A stretch of DNA of 64,000 bases from Rhizobium favelukesii (GTDB taxonomy: Bacteria; Pseudomonadota; Alphaproteobacteria; Rhizobiales; Rhizobiaceae). Positions 26,376-35,488 of the stretch are shown here, one piece after another; position 1 is the first letter of the stretch; each line of letters begins with the position of its first letter. Under the pieces are notes generated by a model. It was not told the origin of the DNA. It saw only the letters and a list, made by a program, of their open reading frames with translations, and ran no database searches. The stretch covers positions 682,001 through 746,000 of the forward strand of contig NZ_HG916854.1 in assembly GCF_000577275.2 (NCBI RefSeq). The letters are read 5' to 3'. Position numbers and translations under genes: made by a program.

Positions 26376-26813
26376 ATGGATGTTGCGAAATATTCGCCGG
26401 ATGATCTCGACCGCCGCATCATCGGCCATCTTCGCGCTGACGGACGGGCATCGTTGACCAAGCTTTCGCTTGCGCTCGGCGTTGCGCGCGGGACCGTGCA
26501 GAATCGACTGGACCGCTTGATCGAGACGGGGACGCTGCTCGGATTTACCGTACGGGTGAGAGAAGACTACGATCTGAGCGCGGTGCATGCGGTGATGATG
26601 GTCGAGGTCGTCGGCAAGTCGACGACGCAGGTCATTCGCAAGCTGCGCGGCCTGACGGAGATTTCCGCGTTGCACACGACCAACGGCAATTGGGATCTCG
26701 TCGCCAATATCCGGGCGGCGAGCCTTGCGGATTTCGACCGCGTTCTGCGCGAGGTGCGCATGATCGATGGCGTTGCCAACAGCGAAACGAGCCTTCTGCT
26801 GAGCAGCGTTTGA
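26376..26813 (+). CDS. Lrp/AsnC-family transcriptional regulator
   Basis: A 145-residue regulator: helix-turn-helix in residues about 12-55 (LDRRIIGHLRADGRASLTKL, then GTVQNRLDRL) followed by an AsnC-type RAM ligand domain (VVGKSTTQVIRKLRGL, TTNGNWDLVA). ATG 26376 has GGAGGGG immediately upstream; an earlier in-frame start would add 23 unrelated residues. It is divergent from ocd-ctlX and presumably activates them in response to ornithine, citrulline or arginine. Confidence 0.9.
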   Translation: MDVAKYSPDDLDRRIIGHLRADGRASLTKLSLALGVARGTVQNRLDRLIETGTLLGFTVRVREDYDLSAVHAVMMVEVVGKSTTQVIRKLRGLTEISALHTTNGNWDLVANIRAASLADFDRVLREVRMIDGVANSETSLLLSSV

Positions 26814-27292
26814 CAAGCAGAGAGGGGCGGCGGAAGCACGATCCAAGATATCGGCAACTCGCCGGCCGCGCCGTGCGATGGCGCGTCGTTGTTCGGACGT
26901 CGATCAGGCGGTCATGAAATCACGTTTCGCACGAACCTTACCGGCATATCAGCCGGATTGATGTAGGAATGATCCTGAGCCGTGCAGTAAACGCAAAATG
27001 TGCCAGCCCTATTCCCGGATCTCTCCGGACAACTTGCGTCGCCTCACGCCCGAGGCCACATAGATCATTCCATGCCATCTCTTGGACAGAGAGGCCCTTA
27101 TCCCTGATATCGACGCCGGGGCTTTGTTTCCTCTCGAAAGATGTCGACGCCCCACCACGAGCAAGCCGGCGGTGGATGTCAATTGGTCCTCCGGGAATGA
27201 CTGAAGCTTTGAGAACTTCAGCTTTCCCGGCCGGGGCCGTTCGGAGTACCCTCCTGAAAGCTCACAGCTAGAACGTCGATTATCGCACTGCT
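26814..27292. other. Intergenic stretch, no gene recognised
   Basis: It lies between the Lrp gene and the 3' end of otnK. Short open frames on both strands show no recognisable domain, and I see no clear terminator hairpin. Confidence 0.5.
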
Positions 27293-28573
27293 TCAATGCA
27301 TGATTGCCAGTGCTTCCATGAAGAATTCCTCGCCTCCGAAATTGCCGGATTTCAGTGCCAGAAGCATGTCGCCCTGCGTATTGCCCACGGTTCGCAAGAC
27401 CGGCACGCCCGGGGCAATTTCGGGTCCGATCTGGAAGGCTGGAATGCCAAGCCTGTCCACGGTCGCACCGGAGGTCTCTCCGCCGGCGACCACCAGACGA
27501 CGTACACCTCGTGCCACCAGTTCGGCGGCAATGGTCGCGGTCGCTTTTTCGATCGCGTGACCTGATGCTTCCCGCCCGTATTGCGATTGCAGACGGGAAA
27601 CAACTTCAGGGGTGCTGCTTGCGGCAATAATGACCGGAGACGAGCAAATACGCTCGCCGGCCCAGGAAATCGCCTCGGAGATCGCATCCGGACCGGCGAG
27701 CAGCCTTTCGGGATCCAGCCTCAGAACGGGCATCGACCGTTCGGCAACATCGAGTTGGCGAAGCGTGGCCTTGGAGCAACTGCCGGAGACGATTGCGCAA
27801 AGACCACCGACCGGCTCAATCACGTCAGCGGTGGCCGCGGTCGCGGAAGATACCCGCCCTGAGCGCGTGAGGGCGCGGGCGAGACCAAGGCCTAGGCCCG
27901 ATGCGCCGGTTGAGACCGGTGCCTGCAGCGCCACCTGCCCGAGCGTTTCAAGATCGCGTTCGAAGATCGCGTCCGCGATCGCAGCAGTCGCGCCCTCTGC
28001 ACGCAGAGCCTCGAGCCGCGCCTTTACCGCACCAGCTCCAGCCGAAACAGTCGCCAGATCGACAAGACCGACCGTACCACGCGACTGCCGGGCCATAACG
28101 CGCACCAGATTGGCGTCATGCATCGGATTGAGGGGGTGATCTTTGAGCGGGCTTTCGTTCAGCGGCTGTCCGCCGACGAAAAGGTGGCCGAGATAGACGG
28201 TGCGCCCGGTTTCCGGAAAGGCCGGTGTGACCAACACCACGTCATTGCCCGCCGCCTTGCGCAGCGCGTCAGTGACCGGACCGATATTGCCAGCATCGGT
28301 GGAATCGAATGTCGAGCAGATCTTGTAAAGTACATGGGCTGCCCCGCGCTCGCGCAGCCATCTTTCAGCCTCCGTCGCTGCAGCCACAGCCTCCACGGCC
28401 GCGACAGAGCGGATCTTTAAGGAGACGACGACCGCGTCCACATCTGGCAGTACCAGAGACGGATCGGGAATGCCGACCGTCTGCACCGTGCTGAGGCCGT
28501 TCTTCGTCAGCGTATTGGCGAGATCGGATGCACCGGTGTAGTCATCGGCGATCGACCCAAGCAAGATTGGCAT
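27293..28573 (-). CDS. otnK: 3-oxo-tetronate kinase
   Basis: A 426-residue four-carbon acid sugar kinase (former DUF1537). The N-terminal domain begins LLGSIADDYTGASDLANTL and contains YKICSTFDSTDAGNIG; the C-terminal nucleotide-binding domain contains VAGGETSGATVDRL. It phosphorylates 3-oxo-tetronate at O4. It is the last gene of the leftward unit, four bases after otnI, and its product is the substrate of OtnC encoded in the divergent transcript. Confidence 0.93.
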   Translation of the reverse strand: MPILLGSIADDYTGASDLANTLTKNGLSTVQTVGIPDPSLVLPDVDAVVVSLKIRSVAAVEAVAAATEAERWLRERGAAHVLYKICSTFDSTDAGNIGPVTDALRKAAGNDVVLVTPAFPETGRTVYLGHLFVGGQPLNESPLKDHPLNPMHDANLVRVMARQSRGTVGLVDLATVSAGAGAVKARLEALRAEGATAAIADAIFERDLETLGQVALQAPVSTGASGLGLGLARALTRSGRVSSATAATADVIEPVGGLCAIVSGSCSKATLRQLDVAERSMPVLRLDPERLLAGPDAISEAISWAGERICSSPVIIAASSTPEVVSRLQSQYGREASGHAIEKATATIAAELVARGVRRLVVAGGETSGATVDRLGIPAFQIGPEIAPGVPVLRTVGNTQGDMLLALKSGNFGGEEFFMEALAIMH

Positions 28574-28576
28574 CAG

Positions 28577-29353
28577 CTACCTCCGTGCAAAAGGTTTGAA
28601 CCAGTCGAGACCGTCAAGCGTGCGGTCCCGCGGGATGTATTCGCAGCCGACGAAGCCGCGGTAATCGAGGCGGTCGATTTCTCCGAACAGATAGGGGTAA
28701 TTGAGCTCTTCCCCGTCGGGCTCACTGCGCGACGGTACGCTGGCGACCTGGATATGGCCAGTGATCGGCAGCAGGCGGCGCAGCGCCATGGTCACGTCGC
28801 CATGCAAGATCTGGCGGTGATAGACGTCGAACTGAAGTTTCAGGTTTGGCAGGCCGAGGTCGGTGATGAGCCGCTCGGCGGCGCCGAAATGATTGAGGAA
28901 GTATCCCGGCATGTTTCGTCCGTTGATAGGCTCGATCAACAGATCTATCCCGTTCTCGGCGAGCCGCGCTGCGGTGTAGGCGACGGAACGCCGATAGCAG
29001 GATGCGGCCTCTGCGTCAGAGGGGTCGGCAAGCCCCGCCATCAGATGCAGCCGCTTTACGCCGGTCGCCGCTGCATAGTTCAGTGCTCGTTCCACGTCGG
29101 ACTTCAATTCGTCGAAGCGCCCGGGAAGAGCCGCGATACCACGCTCGCCCGCTGCCCAATCACCAGGCGGCAGATTGAACAATGCCTGCTGCAGCTTGTT
29201 GCGGGTTAGCCGTTCGGCGATTGCCTCCGGCGACGCTTCATAGGGAAAAAGATATTCAACGGCGGCAAATCCGGCATCCGCTGCAGCATCGAAGCGATCG
29301 AGGAACGACCACTCGTTGAACATCATCGTCAGGTTGGCGGCGAAAGTGGGCAT
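28577..29353 (-). CDS. otnI: 2-oxo-tetronate isomerase (hydroxypyruvate-isomerase family)
   Basis: A 258-residue TIM-barrel isomerase. Features are the N-terminal FAANLTMMFNEWSFLDRF, LIEPINGRNMPGYFLNHF with a metal-binding Glu, LKLQFDVYHRQILHGDVT, HIQVASVPSRSEPDGEELNY and a final Glu in GCEYIPR. In the threonate/erythronate pathways OtnI turns 2-oxo-tetronate into 3-oxo-tetronate before phosphorylation. The gene is tightly packed between ltnD (12 bases) and otnK (3 bases). Confidence 0.92.
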   Translation of the reverse strand: MPTFAANLTMMFNEWSFLDRFDAAADAGFAAVEYLFPYEASPEAIAERLTRNKLQQALFNLPPGDWAAGERGIAALPGRFDELKSDVERALNYAAATGVKRLHLMAGLADPSDAEAASCYRRSVAYTAARLAENGIDLLIEPINGRNMPGYFLNHFGAAERLITDLGLPNLKLQFDVYHRQILHGDVTMALRRLLPITGHIQVASVPSRSEPDGEELNYPYLFGEIDRLDYRGFVGCEYIPRDRTLDGLDWFKPFARR

Positions 29354-29365
29354 ACCTACAATCCT

Positions 29366-30301
29366 TTATCGCGACCCTTTGACTGCGCCGGGCAATTTCG
29401 CACCCGAGAGCTGGGCATAGAGCCGGGCGAGAGATGAATCGTCATCGCGCCCCATGCCGGCGCCGGAAGCCGCAAGGTACATCTGCAACGCAGCCGCTAC
29501 GAGCGGTACCGGATAGCGTTCCGAACGGGCCATGTCCTGAACGATGCCGAGATCCTTGACGAAAATCTCGATGGCGCTGAGCGGCGTATAGTCTCCCGCC
29601 AGAACATGCGGGATCCGGTTTTCAAACATCCACGAATTACCGGCGGACGCCGTGATCACTTCGTAGACCTTGTCGAGATCGAGCCCTTGCTTGGCAGCGA
29701 AGGCAATCGCTTCGCAGGCGGCTGCTATGTGCACGCCGGCAAGGAGCTGGTTGATCATCTTGAAGGCCGCGCCTGTGCCAGCCGCATCGCCAAGTTCGTA
29801 GACCTTGGCGGCCATAGCGTCGAGGGCCGGTTGAGCCGCTTCGAAGGCAGGCCTGGAGCCGGACGCCATGATCGTCAGCTGGCCGCTCGATGCTTTCGCC
29901 GCGCCGCCGGAAATTGGCGCGTCGAGGTAGTGTAAACCGAGGGACTCGACCTGTTGTGCCAGATTGCGCGCGACTGCTGGGTCCATCGTCGCCGACGAAA
30001 TGAATACTGACCCGGGTTTCATTACGCCTGCGACACCCCCGGCACCAAACAACAGGGCCTCGGTCTGCGCGCCGTTTACGACGACTGAAACGATGATGTC
30101 TGCGCCCCGAACCGCATCGGCGGGCGAGGTCGCGCCGCGGCCGCCGTCCGCCACGAAGCGATCGATGGCGGCAGGTGCGATGTCGTACCCGACGACGTCG
30201 AGGCCCGCGCGCTTCAGCGACCGGGCCATGCCAGCCCCCATCGAGCCGAGGCCGATCGCGGCAGCCACCGTCTGCCCCAGATTTTCAAAGTTCGATGCCA
30301 T
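29366..30301 (-). CDS. ltnD: L-threonate dehydrogenase (beta-hydroxyacid dehydrogenase family)
   Basis: A 311-residue NAD-dependent dehydrogenase: Rossmann motif GLGSMGAGMA at residues about 17-26, substrate motif DAPISGGAAKA, catalytic Lys in GTGAAFKMINQLL. The combination with OtnI, OtnK and OtnC identifies it as the C2-oxidising enzyme for L-threonate rather than a hydroxyisobutyrate dehydrogenase. ATG 30301 is chosen over GTG 30304, with GGAG eight bases before it. Confidence 0.88.
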   Translation of the reverse strand: MASNFENLGQTVAAAIGLGSMGAGMARSLKRAGLDVVGYDIAPAAIDRFVADGGRGATSPADAVRGADIIVSVVVNGAQTEALLFGAGGVAGVMKPGSVFISSATMDPAVARNLAQQVESLGLHYLDAPISGGAAKASSGQLTIMASGSRPAFEAAQPALDAMAAKVYELGDAAGTGAAFKMINQLLAGVHIAAACEAIAFAAKQGLDLDKVYEVITASAGNSWMFENRIPHVLAGDYTPLSAIEIFVKDLGIVQDMARSERYPVPLVAAALQMYLAASGAGMGRDDDSSLARLYAQLSGAKLPGAVKGSR

Positions 30302-30382
30302 CACGAAATCTCCAGCTTATCGAAAGGTTAGCAGGCTGGCCCCTCCGGCTGTAGACCTCCGGAGGGCGGCAGCTTGAAAGTT

Positions 30383-31699
30383 TTAGCGATTGACGGTTTT
30401 TGCGGGCACGGTCAGCACGGCCAGCGAGCCGACGACAAGAGTTGCGGCCAAGAAATACATGCCCGCGCTGTTGTTGCCGGTGAAGTCTTTCAGATAGCCC
30501 ACCAGAAACGGTCCGAGAAACCCGGCGAGATTGCCGACCGAATTGATCCAGGCGATGCCAGCTGCAGCACCTGTGCCGGCCAGAAAGGCTGTCGGAAGGG
30601 ACCAGAAGAGGGGTGCGCAACTGATGGCGCCTGCGGCGGCCAGCGAGAGGCAAGCAATGGCGACTGTCGTGCTTGTTGCCGCTGTTGCCGCGACAAAGCC
30701 GCCGGCTGCCATCAGGGCGGGCAGGACAAGATGCCACCGCCGTTCGCGCAACCTGTCGGAGGAGCGCCCAAGCGCCAGCATGACAACGAATGTGCAGATA
30801 TAGGGGATTGCGGAAATCAAGCCGATATTGAGGTTTCCGGTCACACCGGTTCCTTTCACGATCGTCGGCATCCAGAAAGTCAGACCGTATTGTCCTAGTA
30901 CGAAGCAGAAATAGATGAGGCACATCAGCCAGACTCGGGGGTCGGTCAGTGTTGCGGCAACGCTATGCGGGCTCGATGCCTTGGCCCGGTTCTCCGCTTC
31001 GATATTTGCTGCGAGGATATTTCTTTCGTCTTCGCTTAGCCACCTCGCGTCCCGGATCTTATCGTCCAGGTAGAAGAACGTCACGATGCCGAAAACGATA
31101 GCCGGGATGGCTTCGATCACAAACATCCATTGCCAACCGGAAAGGCCATGCGTCCCGTGGAAGCCGTCCATGAGCAGACCAGAAACCGGATTGCCGACGA
31201 TAGCCGAGATCGGGATGGCGGACATGAAGGTGGTGACGACCTTGGCGCGGCGGTGCGCCGGATACCAGGATGTCAGATAGAGGATGATCCCGGGAAAAAA
31301 TCCAGCCTCAGCTATGCCCAGCAGGAAGCGCAGGACGTAGAATACCGTTTCCGACGAGGTGAACACGAAGGCGGCGGAGATCACGCCCCAGGTTATCATG
31401 ATGCGAGCGATCCATACGCGAGCGCCGATCTTGTTCATGATGACGTTGCTGGGCACTTCAAATAGGAAATACCCGACGAAGAAGATACCTGCGCCGATGC
31501 CATAGGCCGCTTCCGAGAGACCGAGCTCACTCGACATCTGCAGCTTCGCGAAGCCGACATTGACGCGGTCGAGATAGGCGACCACGTAGCACAGCATCAA
31601 AAAAGGAACGATTCTCCAGAATACCTTTCCATAGGCGCGGTCTTCCAACGCCTGAGCGGGGTACACGCCATTGACTGGCGCCTGCGTTTGCAGCGTCAT
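30383..31699 (-). CDS. MFS transporter, anion:cation symporter (tartrate/sugar-acid) type
   Basis: A 438-residue, 12-helix major facilitator. FLMLCYVVAYLDRVNVGFAK (first helix and loop) and GIAEAGFFPGIILYLTSWYP (fourth helix region) are typical of the ACS family that imports sugar acids and tartrate. ATG 31699 has GGAGGAAAA upstream; a longer in-frame version would run through the operator region. As first gene of the leftward operon followed by ltnD, it is the likely threonate importer. Confidence 0.92.
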   Translation of the reverse strand: MTLQTQAPVNGVYPAQALEDRAYGKVFWRIVPFLMLCYVVAYLDRVNVGFAKLQMSSELGLSEAAYGIGAGIFFVGYFLFEVPSNVIMNKIGARVWIARIMITWGVISAAFVFTSSETVFYVLRFLLGIAEAGFFPGIILYLTSWYPAHRRAKVVTTFMSAIPISAIVGNPVSGLLMDGFHGTHGLSGWQWMFVIEAIPAIVFGIVTFFYLDDKIRDARWLSEDERNILAANIEAENRAKASSPHSVAATLTDPRVWLMCLIYFCFVLGQYGLTFWMPTIVKGTGVTGNLNIGLISAIPYICTFVVMLALGRSSDRLRERRWHLVLPALMAAGGFVAATAATSTTVAIACLSLAAAGAISCAPLFWSLPTAFLAGTGAAAGIAWINSVGNLAGFLGPFLVGYLKDFTGNNSAGMYFLAATLVVGSLAVLTVPAKTVNR

Positions 31700-31753
31700 G
31701 ATTTTCCTCCAAGGGTTACCGCAAATCTCCTTCCGCGGTGCGACGACCAGAAA

Positions 31754-31767
31754 TGGCAGCGCTGCCA
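31754..31767. promoter_or_regulatory. LacI-type operator 1, TGGCAGCGCTGCCA
   Basis: A perfect 14-bp palindrome 55 bases upstream of the MFS start. It is one of three sites in 68 bases between the divergent threonate transcripts; centres of sites 1 and 2 are 31 bases apart. Confidence 0.8.
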
Positions 31768-31784
31768 TTCTGTTTAGTTTATTT

Positions 31785-31798
31785 TGGCAGCGCTGCCA
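31785..31798. promoter_or_regulatory. LacI-type operator 2, TGGCAGCGCTGCCA
   Basis: An identical copy of site 1. The central CG and inverted GGCAGC/GCTGCC arms fit LacI-family dimers. It is separated from site 3 by 23 bases centre to centre. Confidence 0.8.
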
Positions 31799-31807
31799 AT
31801 CGAAAAT

Positions 31808-31821
31808 CGGCAGCGCTGCCA
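31808..31821. promoter_or_regulatory. LacI-type operator 3, CGGCAGCGCTGCCA
   Basis: The third copy, with one base changed at the first position. It lies closest to the LacI gene (95 bases before its ATG), so it may serve autoregulation. Confidence 0.75.
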
Positions 31822-31915
31822 AAAAAAACTTGCTTGTTGGAGTGAGGAGGGTGAGAAATGTTGACATGGACGGTTGTCGCCGCCACTGAGGCAGCCTCCA
31901 GAGTGGGATTCAAGC

Positions 31916-32920
31916 ATGACTGTGGAATTCAAGCATCAGCCGACGGTAACACTTGCCGAGGTCGCAGACGCGGCCGGCGTCGGCGAGAGCACGGTGTCGC
32001 GCGTGCTGCGCAACTACGGTTCGTTTTCCGAAAAGACGCGGGACCGGGTCATGGCGGCGGTTGATCGACTGGGCTATGTGCCGAACCGGATCGCGGGAAC
32101 ACTGGCCTCCACTGGGTCGCGTCTTGTTGCGTTCGTCATTCCATCGCTTTCCAACATCGTCTTCCCCGATGTACTGCGGGGCGCCAGCGCCATTCTTGAG
32201 GAAAGCGGGTATCAGGCCGTTTTCTCCGTCACAGACTATGATTCGCAGAGGGAGGAAGCACTGGCCGCCGCGATGCTCGCCTGGCGACCGGCAGCAGTCA
32301 TGCTCGCGGGATACGAGCACACTGACGGCACCCTCAAGATATTGCGCGCGAGCGGTTGCCGGATTGTGGAACTGCTTGATCTCGACGGTGCTGCGCTGGA
32401 TCTGGCGGTCGGTTTTTCCAACCTGGCCGCGGGCCGCGCCAGCGCCGAGTTCCTGTTAAGGCGGGGCTATCGCCGGATCGGCTATGTCGGTCACGACCTG
32501 AACCGTGACACCCGCGCCGGCAAACGGTTTTCCGGCTTTTGCGGAACGCTGGGCGCGGGCGATGCGCCCCTCGCCGACCGCGAGATTCTCGCGGGGGCAT
32601 CATCCGTGGAGAACGGCAGGCTGGGGCTGGAACGGTTGCTCGACCGCACCCCCGATCTTGATGCAGTTTATTTCTCGAACGACGACATGGCGCTTGGCGG
32701 TTATTTTCACTGCTTGGCGCGTGGGATTTCCATTCCCTCGCAGCTTGCCATTTTCGGCTACAATGGCCTCGACATCGGTCGGGCAATGCCGCAACCGCTA
32801 TCGACCATCCGTACGCCGCGCGTCGCGACCGGAAAGGTGGCCGCACAGCTTGTCGTCACAAATGCGCCACCCCAAGTCGTCGATCTCGGTTTCGAACTGA
32901 TCGAAGGGGCAACCGCCTAA
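31916..32920 (+). CDS. LacI-family transcriptional regulator of the threonate locus
   Basis: A 334-residue regulator: helix-turn-helix VTLAEVADAAGVGESTVSRV (residues about 11-30), hinge helix PNRIAGTLAS, then a periplasmic-binding-like effector domain (FSNDDMALGGYF, LAIFGYNGLDIG). ATG 31916 is chosen; an in-frame TTG at 31874 has a weaker context. It is divergent from the MFS-ltnD-otnI-otnK operon with three operators between, and co-directional with otnC 16 bases downstream. Confidence 0.92.
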   Translation: MTVEFKHQPTVTLAEVADAAGVGESTVSRVLRNYGSFSEKTRDRVMAAVDRLGYVPNRIAGTLASTGSRLVAFVIPSLSNIVFPDVLRGASAILEESGYQAVFSVTDYDSQREEALAAAMLAWRPAAVMLAGYEHTDGTLKILRASGCRIVELLDLDGAALDLAVGFSNLAAGRASAEFLLRRGYRRIGYVGHDLNRDTRAGKRFSGFCGTLGAGDAPLADREILAGASSVENGRLGLERLLDRTPDLDAVYFSNDDMALGGYFHCLARGISIPSQLAIFGYNGLDIGRAMPQPLSTIRTPRVATGKVAAQLVVTNAPPQVVDLGFELIEGATA

Positions 32921-32936
32921 TACTGGAGGAACTGTC

Positions 32937-33611
32937 ATGTCCGACGCGCGCCTGCGTGAGGAAATCTGCCGCTATGGCCGCTCGCTGTTCGAGCGCGGAC
33001 TGACGCCCGGTTCGTCGGGCAACATATCGCTGCGGCTGGAGGACGGCGGTTGGCTGGTCACGCCGACCAATGCCTCGCTCGGCTTCCTCGACCCGGCCCG
33101 CATCTCAAGGCTCGATGCAGAAGGCCGGCTCCTGTCCGGCGACAAGCCGACCAAGGAAATTCCGCTTCATACTGCCCTCTACGACACGCGCGGCAGTGCC
33201 CGTGCCATTGTCCATCTTCACTCCACCCACGCGGTGGCACTGACCATGCTGCCTGAGATTGATCCGCGCGCCGCCCTGCCCCCGATGACGCCCTATTATC
33301 TGATGCGCGCCGGGGAGACCGCGCTGGTGCCCTATTATCGTCCCGGCGATCCGGCGGTGGCCGACGCGATCCGCGGGCTGGCGGGAAAATATTCGTCGGT
33401 ACTTCTGGCCAATCACGGACCGGTCGTCGCCGGCGACAGCCTGGAGGCGGCGGTTTTTGCAACCGAGGAGTTGGAGGAGACGGCGAAGCTCTATCTGCTG
33501 CTGCGCAACCTCAACCCCCGTTGTCTCAGCCCCGCGCAAGTAAATGACCTCATCAAGACCTTCGGCCTCGACCTTCCGTCTCATCACGACCACGACGACC
33601 ATCACGATTGA
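32937..33611 (+). CDS. otnC: 3-oxo-tetronate 4-phosphate decarboxylase (class II aldolase family)
   Basis: A 224-residue AraD/FucA-type protein: TPGSSGNISLRL (phosphate loop), PTKEIPLHTALYDTR (catalytic Glu), IVHLHSTHAVALT (metal His pair), LLANHGPVVAG (third His). OtnC decarboxylates 3-oxo-tetronate 4-phosphate to dihydroxyacetone phosphate. It is co-transcribed with the LacI gene. The C-terminus ends in an unusual run rich in His and Asp (SHHDHDDHHD) that is not part of the fold. Confidence 0.92.
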   Translation: MSDARLREEICRYGRSLFERGLTPGSSGNISLRLEDGGWLVTPTNASLGFLDPARISRLDAEGRLLSGDKPTKEIPLHTALYDTRGSARAIVHLHSTHAVALTMLPEIDPRAALPPMTPYYLMRAGETALVPYYRPGDPAVADAIRGLAGKYSSVLLANHGPVVAGDSLEAAVFATEELEETAKLYLLLRNLNPRCLSPAQVNDLIKTFGLDLPSHHDHDDHHD

Positions 33612-33638
33612 GTGCGGGACTGCCCGCGCAACGGACAT

Positions 33639-33850
33639 TCATTCCTTCACCGCACCGGTCATGGATGACACGTAACAATCGACGAAGAAGGAATGGAGGA
33701 TCACCACCGGCGGCGAGCCAAACAGCGCGCCCGCCATCAGCGCGCCCCATTCGAACATGTCCACCGGACCAGTTCCGTCAGCACCACCACGGGTACGATC
33801 CTATCTGCCCAAGACTGGATGAAAGTGAGCGCATAGACGACGGCATTTTC
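33639..33850 (-). pseudogene. Carbohydrate ABC transporter permease (MalG-like), C-terminal remnant
   Basis: Read leftward, the end of the segment encodes WGALMAGALFGSPPVVILHS and FFVDCYVSSMTGAVKE before a TGA at 33639-33641, the canonical C-terminus of MalG-type permeases. About 60 bases further upstream another frame gives VVYALTFIQSWAD, consistent with the preceding helix but frameshifted. The rest of the permease is absent. It is the relic of a second sugar transporter, 28 bases beyond otnC on the opposite strand. Confidence 0.7.
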
Positions 33851-33912
33851 GCGGAGACGCCACCCCAAAGGCCGCGCGTTGGCACCGTGATGACCTCTAC
33901 GGTCGCTTGCGA

Positions 33913-34290
33913 TTAAGGGGGCCAGGCCAGCGTGGTTCTCTCAACCAGTCTTTTGTAACGTGGGTGATTCCGGATCGGATCAAGGTCCAGGTCCGTGCTC
34001 CACCAGAAGCGATGCACGGAGGCTATCGGAATGACCTTCTCAACAGATCAAGCGCAGCCTCATGTTCACCCATGTGCAGATAGGCACATGCAATGTTATA
34101 CATTCCATTGAGGTCATCTGGATCGATGGCCAAGGTTCGCGCCGCCCATTCCTTCGCGCGGTCCCGCTCACCGAGATACGCCAGCGCCAATGCCCCCAGT
34201 TGGGCAGGGCTTGAATTCTCTGATGCAGTGTGAGTTCGCTTCGGCCCGCTCCAAACCCAACCGACCCGCTCTCTCCATGTCCGCACGCCG
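33913..34290 (-). pseudogene. TPR-repeat protein, C-terminal remnant (adenylate-cyclase-associated type)
   Basis: The leftward frame contains tandem TPR-like helices: LGALALAYLGERDRAKEWAA, then IDPDDLNGMYNIACAYLHMG and EHEAALDLL. Near 34040 one G seems lost; in the next frame the sequence continues EKVIPIASVHRFWWSTDLDL and DPIRNHPRYKRLVER to a TAA at 33913. The DLDPIR-HPRY ending is common in TPR tails attached to class III adenylate cyclases in rhizobia. No cyclase domain is present upstream. Confidence 0.55.
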
Positions 34291-34419
34291 TCCAAGCGCG
34301 AGATAGACGCAGGTCAACAAGAGACAGCAGCAGAGCCGAACTAAAACAGGCTCACGAGATGGTCGCAGTCGTCAAAGGGTTTATCTCCGGCTTCTGGCGA
34401 ACTTACACGGGTTCGCGTG

Positions 34420-34545
34420 TCGCCATACCGGATGGAGTTCGAGTTGGGCGGCCGCAGGCGCTGCGTCGTCCGCAAGACCGGACGCTACGGCGGCCATCAT
34501 AACCTCCGACAAAACCGCAATCCGATTGAGTTCGCGCTCGCTCAT
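34420..34545 (-). mobile_element. ISNCY-type transposase N-terminal remnant
   Basis: The leftward start MSERELNRIAVLSEVM (ATG at 34545) matches the beginning of ISNCY-group transposases, which continue with a repeated helix-turn-helix. Here resemblance fails after about 20 codons and frames shift. The upstream sequence TTTCAAATTGCAGAAACAG at about 34597-34615 looks like the terminal region of such elements. It is too short to name the IS. Confidence 0.4.
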
Positions 34546-34938
34546 CAAGACCCATCCCATCCTGCGTCTCCAAATCGCCGAAACCAAGGAGCTGACATTT
34601 CAAATTGCAGAAACAGGAACACTTCAACTTTGCGGCTGCACACATGCCTGTCAGTTCATCATTTTTATGGAACGGGCAGCCTTGACCGCCTTCACTCGAA
34701 GCAAGTTTTTAGCCCTGGAAGGAGGTCTTTTCAGAAATGCTCGAAAGTATTTGTCATATTCACGAAAATGATTAGGGAGTGCGCGTAAAGCATAGCTTGA
34801 ATTCTCGAGTTTAAACAAAATTCAAATCATTAGAAAATTATACAATATTTTTAAAATTCTTATGTTTTATTAAAATTGTGTTATGATCTGTTATTGCCGC
34901 CAATCGGGTTGGCTCTCAGTCGATAGATCGGAATTCTC
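34546..34938. other. AT-rich intergenic stretch, no gene recognised
   Basis: Bases about 34780-34890 are markedly A+T rich for this replicon (runs such as AAATTATACAATATTTTTAA). They probably contain the promoter of the membrane-protein gene starting at 34939. No protein is recognised. Confidence 0.5.
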
Positions 34939-35289
34939 GTGGAAAAATTTCAATGGTTCAAACCAGCTTTAACCGGCGCGGTGTGTGGAGCAATTGCTCT
35001 TGCCATCGTCGGCTTCTCCTGGGGCGGTTGGGTAACGGGCAGCAGCGCAAAGAGGTCAGCCGGTGTCGAACGGACATCTGCCATCGCCGCCGCCTTGACG
35101 CCCTATTGCCTCGAGCGGGCAAAAACTGACCCAGCCTCCGCCCGGATCATGGCAGAGTTAAATGCCGCTGGAACATACGGCCGCTCAGACATCGTCAAGA
35201 AAGCCGGTTGGGCGACACCACTCGGCACCACAGAGCCTAATGCAGATCTCGCCCAGGCGTGTCAGATCGCGCTTGGCACTGCCGGCTGA
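34939..35289 (+). CDS. Conserved rhizobial small membrane-anchored protein
   Basis: A 116-residue protein starting at GTG 34939. One hydrophobic segment (residues about 10-32, ALTGAVCGAIALAIVGFSWG) ends in WGGWVTGSSA, followed by a soluble, mostly helical part with YCLERAK and KKAGWATPLGTTEPN. I recall similar proteins of unknown function as common in Rhizobiales. It would face the periplasm by an N-terminal anchor. It is preceded by an AT-rich promoter region. Confidence 0.7.
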   Translation: MEKFQWFKPALTGAVCGAIALAIVGFSWGGWVTGSSAKRSAGVERTSAIAAALTPYCLERAKTDPASARIMAELNAAGTYGRSDIVKKAGWATPLGTTEPNADLAQACQIALGTAG

Positions 35290-35488
35290 TCCTTCGCGGC
35301 GGTGCACTTGCTACCGCGCCGCCTCAAGCTCGAACGCCTTTCCAAGGCATCGGCTGGCATCAATTGCTCCATTGCCTATTCGTTTGCATTGGGTATGCGA
35401 ACGGCGCATGCTGCGTCATCCAGTAGTCTTGATCGGGGTATTACTGGTGGAGAGTTGCAACCCTCGCCCCGGCCGAAAGGAGGACAAT

